DNA of 64,000 bases. It comes from Bacteroidota bacterium (lineage in GTDB: Bacteria > Bacteroidota > Bacteroidia > Bacteroidales > GCA-2711565). The notes below the pieces were generated by a model. The model ran no database searches, was not told where the DNA came from, and saw only the letters and a list, made by a program, of their open reading frames with translations. Position numbers and translations under genes: made by a program. Positions 26,686 through 34,760 of this stretch are shown here, piece after piece. The DNA is taken from NCBI GenBank assembly GCA_018816945.1, contig JAHIVC010000011.1:28037-92036 (forward strand), written 5' to 3'. Every line of letters begins with the position of its first letter. Position 1 is the stretch's first letter.

Positions 26686-29133
26686 ATGAAATCCAAGAAA
26701 ATAGCTCTGGTTGTTTTATCAATTCTGCTTTCTGCATTAATTGTTCAACCGCAGGGAATAAAAAATTTACAGTCTAAGAAAAAGGTATATGGAACTGTCT
26801 TAGATCAGAATAGCCGTGAACCTTTGCCCTTTGCCAGCATAGCCGTTCTTGGGAAGAATTTGGGTACAATTTCTAATGAACAAGGTGAGTTTTCTTTAGA
26901 ACTTTTACCTGGAACTTACCAATTTCGGGTAAGTTTTGTGGGATATAAAACAGAGACTTTTTCAGTTGATGTAACCGATAGTGATCTGTGTAAAAATCTT
27001 TTCCTGATACCAACCTCTCTGATGTTTCAGGAGGTATCGGTATATGCAAGTCGTAGTGTCCGGGAAGAATTAAGCACCACTACAATGCAAAGCAAACGGA
27101 TTGAACAGATATCGAATGTTTTACCCGATGTGTTTAGATCTGTTCAAGCTTTACCAGGGATAACGGCAAATAATGAATTCAGCTCAAAGTTCAATGTCAG
27201 GGGGGGTAACTACGATGAGAATCTGGTATACGTAAATAATGTATATGTGAACGACCCTTTTCACCTTAAGTATGTTGAGAATGCAAGTGTTGGAATATTC
27301 AACATTAACATGATCAAAAAGGTGAATATGATGGTAGGTGGCTTCGGTGCAAAGTATGGGGACCGGCTGAGTTCCGTAATGGACATTGAGTACAGGACAG
27401 GGAAAAAGGATAAGATTGGAGGTTCTGCATCCATTAGTATGATTAGCTTAGATGCCTTACTTGAAGGACCATTAACTAAAAATGTTACTTTCATTTTTGG
27501 GGCAAGAAAAAGCTATTTGGAGTATGTTTTAGGCTTAATGGATATTGAAGGAAGTCCCAAACCATCCTATTTCGATCTGCAAGGTACAATAAATTATAAC
27601 TACGCTAAATCTAACCATTTACAGCTTAATTTTTTGTACTCGGGCGATAAGTTTAACCAAGGGAAAGGTCTGGACAAAGACCTACCCTCTCATGGTAAAC
27701 GAACTTATACAACTGGTGAAACTACAACGTATATTTTAACAGAGGAGCGATACGAAAACCGTAAGGCAAGCTATGAAACCTTTCTAATGAATTTACAGCA
27801 TTCAACATACATTTTAAATAATCTTCAGGTAAACTCATCTTTATCATATTTCAATCAGGTCGATAGAAAGAACGAGTTAGAAACAAAAGATTATAATTTT
27901 GAGGAGAAGGTTACCACACTTACAGGTTCAACTTATGATTTTGTATTTCTGATGGATGAATACGATGAAATCGTAAACAAACTTAATTTGGGCAATTTAG
28001 AAGTTAAATCTGATCTTAAGTATAAGGTTAACCCTATTCTTGATATCAATTCGGGATTATCCTATTCAACCGACATTTGTGATGGATATTTTCTAGACAA
28101 GGATCTGGAAATTATTAGTGAATACAGATCTTTATATCCAGATACTTCGAAATGGATTATCGACAGAAGTGAAGCCGCAACCCCAAAACAGTCAAAATTC
28201 AATTCTTTTAAAATTTCCGGCTATGCCGAAGGTATCTTTCAATTAAAAAACAGAATGTTTTTTAATCTTGGGGGAAGAGTCGATTATTTTGATTTGAACA
28301 GCTCGTTAACATTTAGCCCCAGGTTAAGTGCATCGTTCAGGTTATGGAATGGATCGATGTTAAGAACTGCCTGGGGGCACTATTTCCAAAATCCGACCTA
28401 TAAACAGATTGACTTTTTAGACGAAACAATTCCTGCACCTGAGCCTCAGAAGGCAGTTCACTATATTGCAGGGTTCGAACAAAAAATAAATTTAACCGAG
28501 AAGAGTTTGCTCACTTTAAAAGTGGAAGCTTACTATAAAGATTATTCCAATCTGATTTCAGCGATTCGTTCCCCAGCAGGATATGTGAGGTATAGCGGAA
28601 AGAATGATTCAAAAGGCTATGCTAAAGGGTTGGATCTGTTTTTAGTGTTTCAAAACAAATGGTACTACGGCTGGATTAGCTATGGCTGGTTAAAGGCCGA
28701 GGAGGAACTTGAAGGGTATTTGTATAATCCTTTTCCACGTTACGCCGATCAGCGTCACTCATATTCGTGGATCAACAGTTTTAATTTTCGCAGGGGATGG
28801 TCGATTAGCCTAAATTTCTGCTATGGAAGTGGGTTCGCATACACTCCTCAAAAAAAGGTATGGATACTTGAGAAATGGAATTATGAATGGATGGAAGGGA
28901 AAAAGAATTCTGCATACCTGCCATCGTACTTCAGATCAGACTTGAAGTTTAGCAAGGAGTTTAAGCTCAAACACATGTTAGTAAGTGCGTCAATTGATAT
29001 TAATAACTTATTTGATAATAAGAATATTTACGGTTATGGGTATAGCTACAATCCTAGCGGCTATGTGCCGCTTAGAGAAGAACTTGAGCTTTGGCCATTA
29101 ATTCCCTCCTTTGGAGTTAAAGTTACATTTTAA
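26686..29133 (+). CDS. TonB-dependent outer-membrane receptor
   Basis: From the ATG at 26686 the protein has 815 residues with a signal peptide. A CarboxypepD_reg-like domain comes first (KVYGTVLDQNSREPLPFASI, GTISNEQGEFSLEL, VSFVGYKTETF). The plug region follows (SNVLPDVFRSVQALPGITAN, FNVRGGNYDENLVYVN), then a 22-strand-type barrel ending in FGVKVTF with a terminal Phe. It is shorter than SusC proteins and has no adjacent SusD gene, so it may import a peptide or cofactor. The upstream in-frame ATG at 26596 lies inside the repeat remnant and was rejected. Confidence 0.9.
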   Translation: MKSKKIALVVLSILLSALIVQPQGIKNLQSKKKVYGTVLDQNSREPLPFASIAVLGKNLGTISNEQGEFSLELLPGTYQFRVSFVGYKTETFSVDVTDSDLCKNLFLIPTSLMFQEVSVYASRSVREELSTTTMQSKRIEQISNVLPDVFRSVQALPGITANNEFSSKFNVRGGNYDENLVYVNNVYVNDPFHLKYVENASVGIFNINMIKKVNMMVGGFGAKYGDRLSSVMDIEYRTGKKDKIGGSASISMISLDALLEGPLTKNVTFIFGARKSYLEYVLGLMDIEGSPKPSYFDLQGTINYNYAKSNHLQLNFLYSGDKFNQGKGLDKDLPSHGKRTYTTGETTTYILTEERYENRKASYETFLMNLQHSTYILNNLQVNSSLSYFNQVDRKNELETKDYNFEEKVTTLTGSTYDFVFLMDEYDEIVNKLNLGNLEVKSDLKYKVNPILDINSGLSYSTDICDGYFLDKDLEIISEYRSLYPDTSKWIIDRSEAATPKQSKFNSFKISGYAEGIFQLKNRMFFNLGGRVDYFDLNSSLTFSPRLSASFRLWNGSMLRTAWGHYFQNPTYKQIDFLDETIPAPEPQKAVHYIAGFEQKINLTEKSLLTLKVEAYYKDYSNLISAIRSPAGYVRYSGKNDSKGYAKGLDLFLVFQNKWYYGWISYGWLKAEEELEGYLYNPFPRYADQRHSYSWINSFNFRRGWSISLNFCYGSGFAYTPQKKVWILEKWNYEWMEGKKNSAYLPSYFRSDLKFSKEFKLKHMLVSASIDINNLFDNKNIYGYGYSYNPSGYVPLREELELWPLIPSFGVKVTF

Positions 29134-29202
29134 AACTTTGCTGGGAATATTTTAAAAGGTGTTTTTGATTCTTATAACAATACAAAAATAAAATATTTTG
29201 AA

Positions 29203-30552
29203 ATGGAAAATAAACAATATTTTTACCGATTATCACAATATGTCTTAATCCTAAGTATTTTCATAATCCTTGTGGGCTGTGAAAAAGACGAGCCTAAAGA
29301 TCAATTTGAAAGTTTAAACATTCTGGAAAAATTAAAAACTCTTGAGGGCGTTACAGTTACTGAAATCACACCAAGTAATGGGTACTTCAAGGAGTATCAG
29401 CTTGATATTGTCCAGCCGGTAGACCATAATAATCCAACGGGAGCAACGTTTACCCAAAGAGCTTATCTATCACATGTAGATGAATCGTTACCATTAGTTT
29501 TTGCCCCTTCTGGGATGTGGTGCGGCCCATCCTCAAGTCAGGAAATTGCCCTATTGCTTAACACGAACTGTTTGCATGTTACTCACCGTTACTATATTAA
29601 TGCCAAGCCAAATCCTATCGAATGGAGCTATTTAACGGTTAAACAGTCTGCTGATGATTGTCATCGAATTGTTGAACTTTTCAAGAAAATCTATAAGGGA
29701 AAGTGGATCAGCAGCGGCAGAGGTAAGAGCGGTCTATCAGCTCTTATCCACCGAAGGTTCTACCCTGGCGATGTTGATGCTACCATAGCCTATTCAGTAC
29801 CATTTTATTCTGGAGTAAAGGACACCCGATACCCTGAATATATTAAAAATATTGGTGGAACAGAATGTTATCCCAAACTTAGTCAGGTGCAGCAATACAT
29901 ACTTAGGCATCGCAGTGAAATGTTGGGTATACTAGATACATACATAAATTCAGGTAGCAGCACATTTTCAATTGACAGGGATTTACTCCTTGAGCTATGT
30001 ACATTAGACTATCCATCATTTTTCTGGCAGTATTCGGGGTATGATTGTAGCTCAATTCCAGATACGACCCAAAAAACAGCAAGTGAGATATTCAACCATT
30101 TCTCAGATGTTGTAAGCATTTCGTTATACTCAGATGCTAATTTGGTATATTATGCTCCTGCAAAGTATCAGGCAGTTTCTGAATTAGGTGCCCCCGCTTT
30201 TGAAACCATTCATTTTAGTGATTTGCTTATTAGAATTGATCCATATTCTACTGGAAATCCAAATTATGAATTATTGGTACCTCCGGGTGTGTCATATACA
30301 TTCAACCCAAATGCTATGAATGACATATACAGCTGGTTGCAGAGCAACGGCAGTAAGATAGTATACATTTATGGGAAAAACGATCCACAATCTGCAGGAG
30401 CAATTGAACTAGCGAATGGTTTAGATGCATTGTTGATAATGCAAGAAGGTGCAAATAGCAATATAACCATTGCAGATATTGATGATCCGGAGATTGTTTA
30501 TAATGAGCTTGAGAGGTGGTTGAAATTTTATATAAACCCTACAATATGGTAG
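29203..30552 (+). CDS. S37-like (PS-10) tripeptidyl aminopeptidase, lipoprotein
   Basis: The protein (449 residues) starts with a lipoprotein signal (Cys in LVGCEKDE). It resembles peptidase family S37. LDIVQPVDHNNP and FTQRAYLSHVDE are family-like N-terminal strands, WISSGRGKSGLSALIHRRFYP carries the nucleophile Ser, and IVYIYGKNDPQSAG carries the catalytic Asp. Where relatives have a GxxH segment near the end this protein reads MQEGANSNITIADIDD, with no His visible. It may be inactive or use another residue. It probably sits at the outer membrane. Confidence 0.78.
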   Translation: MENKQYFYRLSQYVLILSIFIILVGCEKDEPKDQFESLNILEKLKTLEGVTVTEITPSNGYFKEYQLDIVQPVDHNNPTGATFTQRAYLSHVDESLPLVFAPSGMWCGPSSSQEIALLLNTNCLHVTHRYYINAKPNPIEWSYLTVKQSADDCHRIVELFKKIYKGKWISSGRGKSGLSALIHRRFYPGDVDATIAYSVPFYSGVKDTRYPEYIKNIGGTECYPKLSQVQQYILRHRSEMLGILDTYINSGSSTFSIDRDLLLELCTLDYPSFFWQYSGYDCSSIPDTTQKTASEIFNHFSDVVSISLYSDANLVYYAPAKYQAVSELGAPAFETIHFSDLLIRIDPYSTGNPNYELLVPPGVSYTFNPNAMNDIYSWLQSNGSKIVYIYGKNDPQSAGAIELANGLDALLIMQEGANSNITIADIDDPEIVYNELERWLKFYINPTIW

Positions 30553-30649
30553 TGTTTAGAGTTAGAATAGTTGGAATATCTGTTACTCATAAAAAATACC
30601 TGATTCTATGTAATTGATTGGTGTTTAACTTGTCATTAAGTTGCAACAA

Positions 30650-30716
30650 TAGGAATAGCCCACCTATACAAAGTTAGGTTTCTGCAAAAATCATAGAAGA
30701 GTTGAGGCCGAAAAAC
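30650..30716 (+). repeat. PD40-tail repeat, one unit
   Basis: This unit has gaatagcccacctatacaaa, then gttaggtttctgcaaaaatc, then atagaagagttgaggccg. It lies ahead of the metallo-beta-lactamase-PD40 gene. Confidence 0.75.
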
Positions 30717-30757
30717 TAAATACTTCTTTAATTATAATAATCCCAAAACTTTCAAGT

Positions 30758-32503
30758 ATGAAATACTTTTTAGTATTGCTAATCTTTTTGCTGGTTTCCT
30801 GTTCGGGAAATAAAAATAAATCTGTTGAGAGCATTGAGCTTGGAGTTGGCTTATACCGGCTTACCGTTGACGGTATAAACGCTGTTGCCCTGATCGATAG
30901 TGCGGGGAATACCTTGCTTGTCGATAACTTTAAGGGTTTTCATTCACCACTGCTGCTGAAAAGATTGAAAAAACTTGGTAGTAAAAGAATCGTTTACATG
31001 ATCAACTCGCATATCCACGGTGACCACTGTGGGGGAAACAAAACAATAAATGAAGGAATTATAATTTCTCATGTAAACACAAGAAAATTGCTCGAGACCG
31101 ACCATATCTCGGTTTTCTGGCAGGATACATCGAGAGCTTTCCCTTCAGGTGCACTTCCCCGAATAACTATAACCGATTTTACAACTATACATTTTGCCGG
31201 AGAGGAGATTGACCTTATACCTTTTACCGGTGGGCATACGAACAACGATATTGTTGTCTATTTTAAAAAGAGCAAAGTGATGCACCTAAGCGATTTGCTA
31301 TTCTCCATAGGGTTTCCTGCCATCGATGCTGAAAGGGGTGGCAATGTCATCAGATTTGCAGAGAACCTGAAAACCATTTGTAACAGCTATCCTGATGATT
31401 TAACCTTTGTTGCTGGTCATGGATGCGAGATTTCAAAGCAAGAGCTAAAGGATTACCAACAAATGGTTGAGTCTTCAGCCAGAGTGGTTCAGAATGCATT
31501 GCAGGTAGGCTTAAATGTACAACAGATAAAGCAGGGAAAACTGCTGAATGAATGGAGGAACTACTCCAAAGGATATTTCTCCTGCGATGACTGGATTGAG
31601 ATTGTCAATTACAGCTTGGCTTGGGCAGATTCGCTTGGAGACTTTTATCATCTCACAAGCAAAACAACATGGTACATCGACAGCATTATTCCAGAGAAGG
31701 AGCCCCTAATATTTGCTCCTGGAACAATTACAACTCAGGGGTACGAAGGTTGCTCCGGGTTTAACAGGGAGATGGACAGATTCTACTTTCAGCGCTGGTT
31801 GGGAAATACCCCAAATCTTTATGTAACAGGATATAAGCAAGGTGTTTGGTCAAAGCCCGAAAGGATTACAACTTCTTTTACCGCCCCTATTTACGATTTT
31901 GCTATAACCCCTGACGGGAGCAGGTTGGTCTTTGCATCACCCATGCAGATAGCTGAATTGGGCGACAATCAAACAGGTCATAATATCTTTCTTTTAGAGT
32001 TGAAAGGTAAGGAGTGGCAGCTAAACTCAGATTTTACTGGCTCTGGAATAAATACACCCTACCACGATAGTTATCCGTGCTTAGCAGCGAATGGAAACAT
32101 GTATTTCTTTTCCAATCGACCAGGGGGATTCGGTAAAACCGATATCTACTTCTCTGAGTTCAGTAAAGGGCTGTATAGTATTCCGGTGAATTTGGGCGAA
32201 AAAGTAAATACCCAGTACGATGAATGGGATCCTTTTATCGCCCCTGATGAAAGTTATCTACTATTCTGCTCAAAGAAACTTTCAGGTCAGGGAGAGGATG
32301 ATTTGTATATCTCTTTCAATGTAAATAGTCAATGGAGTGATCCGATTAGCCTAGGTGCTAATATCAATACCCGATTCAGCGAGAACAGACCCAATGTTAC
32401 CCCCGATGATAAATTTCTTTTTTTTACCCGAAATATAAACGGGAATAGGGATATCTATTGGATTTCCGCAAAAATCATCGAAGAATTGAGACCGAAGAAA
32501 TAG
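30758..32503 (+). CDS. metallo-beta-lactamase-fold hydrolase fused to PD40 propeller, lipoprotein
   Basis: The 581-residue protein has a lipoprotein signal (LLVSCSGN). Residues 25-290 form a metallo-beta-lactamase domain with zinc motif HIHGDH at 85-90, TGGHTNNDIVVYF, LSDLLFS and VAGHGCE. Residues 310-581 hold PD40 propeller blades: FAITPDGSRLVFASP, YPCLAANGNMYFFSN, PFIAPDESYLLFCS and PNVTPDDKFLFFTR. The last residues, SAKIIEELRPKK, are encoded by the first half of the 61-bp repeat, so the gene ends inside the first of three tandem units. The fusion suggests a surface or periplasmic hydrolase; its substrate is unknown. Confidence 0.88.
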   Translation: MKYFLVLLIFLLVSCSGNKNKSVESIELGVGLYRLTVDGINAVALIDSAGNTLLVDNFKGFHSPLLLKRLKKLGSKRIVYMINSHIHGDHCGGNKTINEGIIISHVNTRKLLETDHISVFWQDTSRAFPSGALPRITITDFTTIHFAGEEIDLIPFTGGHTNNDIVVYFKKSKVMHLSDLLFSIGFPAIDAERGGNVIRFAENLKTICNSYPDDLTFVAGHGCEISKQELKDYQQMVESSARVVQNALQVGLNVQQIKQGKLLNEWRNYSKGYFSCDDWIEIVNYSLAWADSLGDFYHLTSKTTWYIDSIIPEKEPLIFAPGTITTQGYEGCSGFNREMDRFYFQRWLGNTPNLYVTGYKQGVWSKPERITTSFTAPIYDFAITPDGSRLVFASPMQIAELGDNQTGHNIFLLELKGKEWQLNSDFTGSGINTPYHDSYPCLAANGNMYFFSNRPGGFGKTDIYFSEFSKGLYSIPVNLGEKVNTQYDEWDPFIAPDESYLLFCSKKLSGQGEDDLYISFNVNSQWSDPISLGANINTRFSENRPNVTPDDKFLFFTRNINGNRDIYWISAKIIEELRPKK

Positions 32504-32627
32504 CTAACCAATCCAAAGTTGGCTCTCCTCAAAAATCATCGAAGACCTAAGACCAAAGGTATAGCCAACCAACCCAAAGTTTTGTCTCTGCAAAAATCAT
32601 CGAAGAGTTAAAGCCAAAGTGAAAAAA
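32463..32627 (+). repeat. PD40-tail repeat, three tandem units
   Basis: aaaatcatc recurs at 32471, 32532 and 32593, a strict 61-base period. The first unit encodes the C-terminus of the upstream PD40 protein. The next two are noncoding and carry agccaaccaacccaaag-type segments with a CCAAC/GTTGG hairpin. The isochorismatase gene follows after a short leader. Confidence 0.85.
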
Positions 32628-32653
32628 TAATTAACTTAAAAGAAAGCGAAAAT

Positions 32654-33238
32654 ATGATTAGAATTAAAATGCTGTTTATTATTCTTTTATGTTTAACCAT
32701 GTTAGACATATTTGCACAGAATGAGGTTTCACCTGATCTTTTTAGTCCGGCACTTTTAATAATTGATATACAGAATCAGTATCTTCCAAAAATGTCGGAG
32801 CAGGAAAAAAAATATGCTTTAGAGGTAATTAATGGATCAATCTGGTATTTCCGAAAAATGGGATTTCCAATTATCCGTGTTTACCATAGCGATATAGGGA
32901 GAGGCCCTGAGGAGGGAACAAAAGCTTTTGATTATCCTGAGTCGATAATAATAAGAGATACTGATCCAAAGATACACAAGCACTTCCCGAATGCATTTAA
33001 AGCTACTGACCTGAATAAAATACTTAAAGAAAACGGTTGTAACAGAGTTTTTATCTGTGGACTAAGTGCAACAGCTTGTGTTTTAGCAACCTATTTCGGG
33101 AGTTTAGATAATGGGTACAGTACTTATTTAATAAGGGATGGAATTATGAGTCACGATCCAGACTATACCAATGTGATTAAAGATATCTGTGAATCAGTTA
33201 GTTTTCAGACTATGATTAATATGATTCAAACAAAATAA
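32654..33238 (+). CDS. exported isochorismatase-family hydrolase
   Basis: The 194-residue protein has a signal peptide (ending near IFAQNE). The core has ALLIIDIQNQYL with the catalytic Asp, a mid-chain Lys in FPNAFKAT, and the nucleophile Cys in ICGLSATACVLATYFG. These form the Asp-Lys-Cys triad of the family, which hydrolyses amides or vinyl ethers such as nicotinamide or isochorismate. An exported location makes siderophore synthesis unlikely. A nonsense-mutated paralogue lies at 13073. It is bounded by PD40-tail repeats on both sides. Confidence 0.88.
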   Translation: MIRIKMLFIILLCLTMLDIFAQNEVSPDLFSPALLIIDIQNQYLPKMSEQEKKYALEVINGSIWYFRKMGFPIIRVYHSDIGRGPEEGTKAFDYPESIIIRDTDPKIHKHFPNAFKATDLNKILKENGCNRVFICGLSATACVLATYFGSLDNGYSTYLIRDGIMSHDPDYTNVIKDICESVSFQTMINMIQTK

Positions 33239-33257
33239 TGGTTTTGGTTTGTACTCA

Positions 33258-33292
33258 TTAAAATCATCGAAGAACTAAAACCGAAAGATTAA
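33258..33292 (+). repeat. PD40-tail repeat, tail-coding half only
   Basis: aaaatcatcgaagaactaaa followed by accgaaagattaaaaacaaa is the first half of the unit plus the shared leader. The CCAAC hairpin half is missing. It lies 20 bases after the isochorismatase stop. Confidence 0.75.
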
Positions 33293-33324
33293 AAACAAAA
33301 CAAATTATGAAAGGAAAAATCAAA

Positions 33325-34740
33325 ATGAAAAAACAACTATTCCCAATTTTTATTTGGATGTTCACTATTTCCTTTGTGTACAACTGTAAAGTGTATTCAC
33401 AAGGCTTTGAGATAAAAAAAGTTTCTGATAACGTATCCATTGTATCTAATCCTATCCTGGGGAGCAGCCAGGTAGTTGTTCAGTCAGACAAGGGGTTGGT
33501 CGTTTTCGACAGCTTTATGTCTGAAATAACTGCAAAAAAATTTAAGAATGAGATTTCAAGTGCTATAGGGAGAGATGATTTTTCCTTTGTGATAAACATA
33601 GCAGACCGGCTTGACATGATTGGTGGAAATGCGGCTTATAAAAAGGCAGTTATTGTTGGACATGATAATATTCTAAAAAAGTTTCACTCTGAAAAAATTG
33701 TTGAAGAGGAAATTAATAAGACAATTGAAATGTGGAAGGAAAAAGTAGAGTATTCAGTAAACCGTTTGAAAAACTATGAAGCAGGATCAGATAAAGCCCG
33801 AAAAGAAGAAATTTGGATGAACAAATGTAAAACAATGGTCAATGAACTAGAACAAGGCTTTTCACTTGTTTTACCGGATATTTCATATAATGATAAAATA
33901 ATGCTGAATCTTGGAAATATCAAAATTAATCTTTTCTGGTTTGGCAATGCCGGAAATTACCAAGGTTTAACATTGGCTGTAATTCCTGAGAACAAATTAG
34001 CCATAATAAGCAAAGAAATATTTTATCCTAAGGCCCACATGGCTCCATATCCTTTTCCATATTATGGACTTTTAGATGTCCCTCGTTGGATTACTATTTT
34101 AGAGCAGGTAATAGAAGGAGATAATTCGGTAAATACTATCATTCTTAGTGATAGTTATGAGGTTTACTCAAGAGAACAGATAAAAAGCCACTTGAGGTAT
34201 ATAAAGGAGCTTTGGAACAGTGTTAAAGCTTTAGAGGCTAAGGGTATGTCACTTCAGGAGATACAAGATCAATTATCACTTGAAAATAACTTTGCTTATG
34301 CAAAAGAATGGGATGTATATAAAAATAATGGTGATAATTGGATTCGCATTCAACATGAAATGCATATAAGACTTTTCTTTTTACAGGGGAAAAATATATC
34401 CTCAGAAATATTAAAAAATGGGGGTCCAGAATTCTTGCAATCTTCACTTAGTAAAATAAAGAAACTTGGTAATGATGTTTATTTTGATGAAATCTCTATG
34501 GATTTCCTTGCATATCAATGGATGAGTAATGGGAATACTTCCGAAGCTATTGAGTTATATAAATTGAATGTTGAAACCTTTCCAAAGTCAAGCCAGGCAT
34601 ATGCCAGTCTAGGTGCAGGATATATGAAGATAGGAGATAATGAAAATGCAATAAAAAACTTTAAAAAATCCCTTGAACTAAATCCGGGTAATGATAACGC
34701 AAAGAAAATGTTGGAAGAGTTAATGAAAAAGCCAAGCTAA
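33325..34740 (+). CDS. metallo-beta-lactamase-fold protein with degenerate metal site and TPR tail
   Basis: I chose the ATG at 33325, giving signal peptide MKKQLFPIFIWMFTISFVYN. The ATG at 33307 lies in the shared RBS leader found ahead of other cassette genes. The N-terminal ~230 residues follow the metallo-beta-lactamase pattern (VSIVSNPILGSSQVVVQSDK, then GGNAAYKKA). The zinc motif THxHxDH is replaced by IADRLDM, keeping only the Asp, so zinc binding is unlikely. Two TPR repeats end the protein (SSQAYASLGAGYMKIGDNEN, AIKNFKKSLELNPGN). It may be a binding protein rather than an enzyme. Confidence 0.8.
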   Translation: MKKQLFPIFIWMFTISFVYNCKVYSQGFEIKKVSDNVSIVSNPILGSSQVVVQSDKGLVVFDSFMSEITAKKFKNEISSAIGRDDFSFVINIADRLDMIGGNAAYKKAVIVGHDNILKKFHSEKIVEEEINKTIEMWKEKVEYSVNRLKNYEAGSDKARKEEIWMNKCKTMVNELEQGFSLVLPDISYNDKIMLNLGNIKINLFWFGNAGNYQGLTLAVIPENKLAIISKEIFYPKAHMAPYPFPYYGLLDVPRWITILEQVIEGDNSVNTIILSDSYEVYSREQIKSHLRYIKELWNSVKALEAKGMSLQEIQDQLSLENNFAYAKEWDVYKNNGDNWIRIQHEMHIRLFFLQGKNISSEILKNGGPEFLQSSLSKIKKLGNDVYFDEISMDFLAYQWMSNGNTSEAIELYKLNVETFPKSSQAYASLGAGYMKIGDNENAIKNFKKSLELNPGNDNAKKMLEELMKKPS

Positions 34741-34760
34741 TTTTTAAAGGAGAAATCAAA

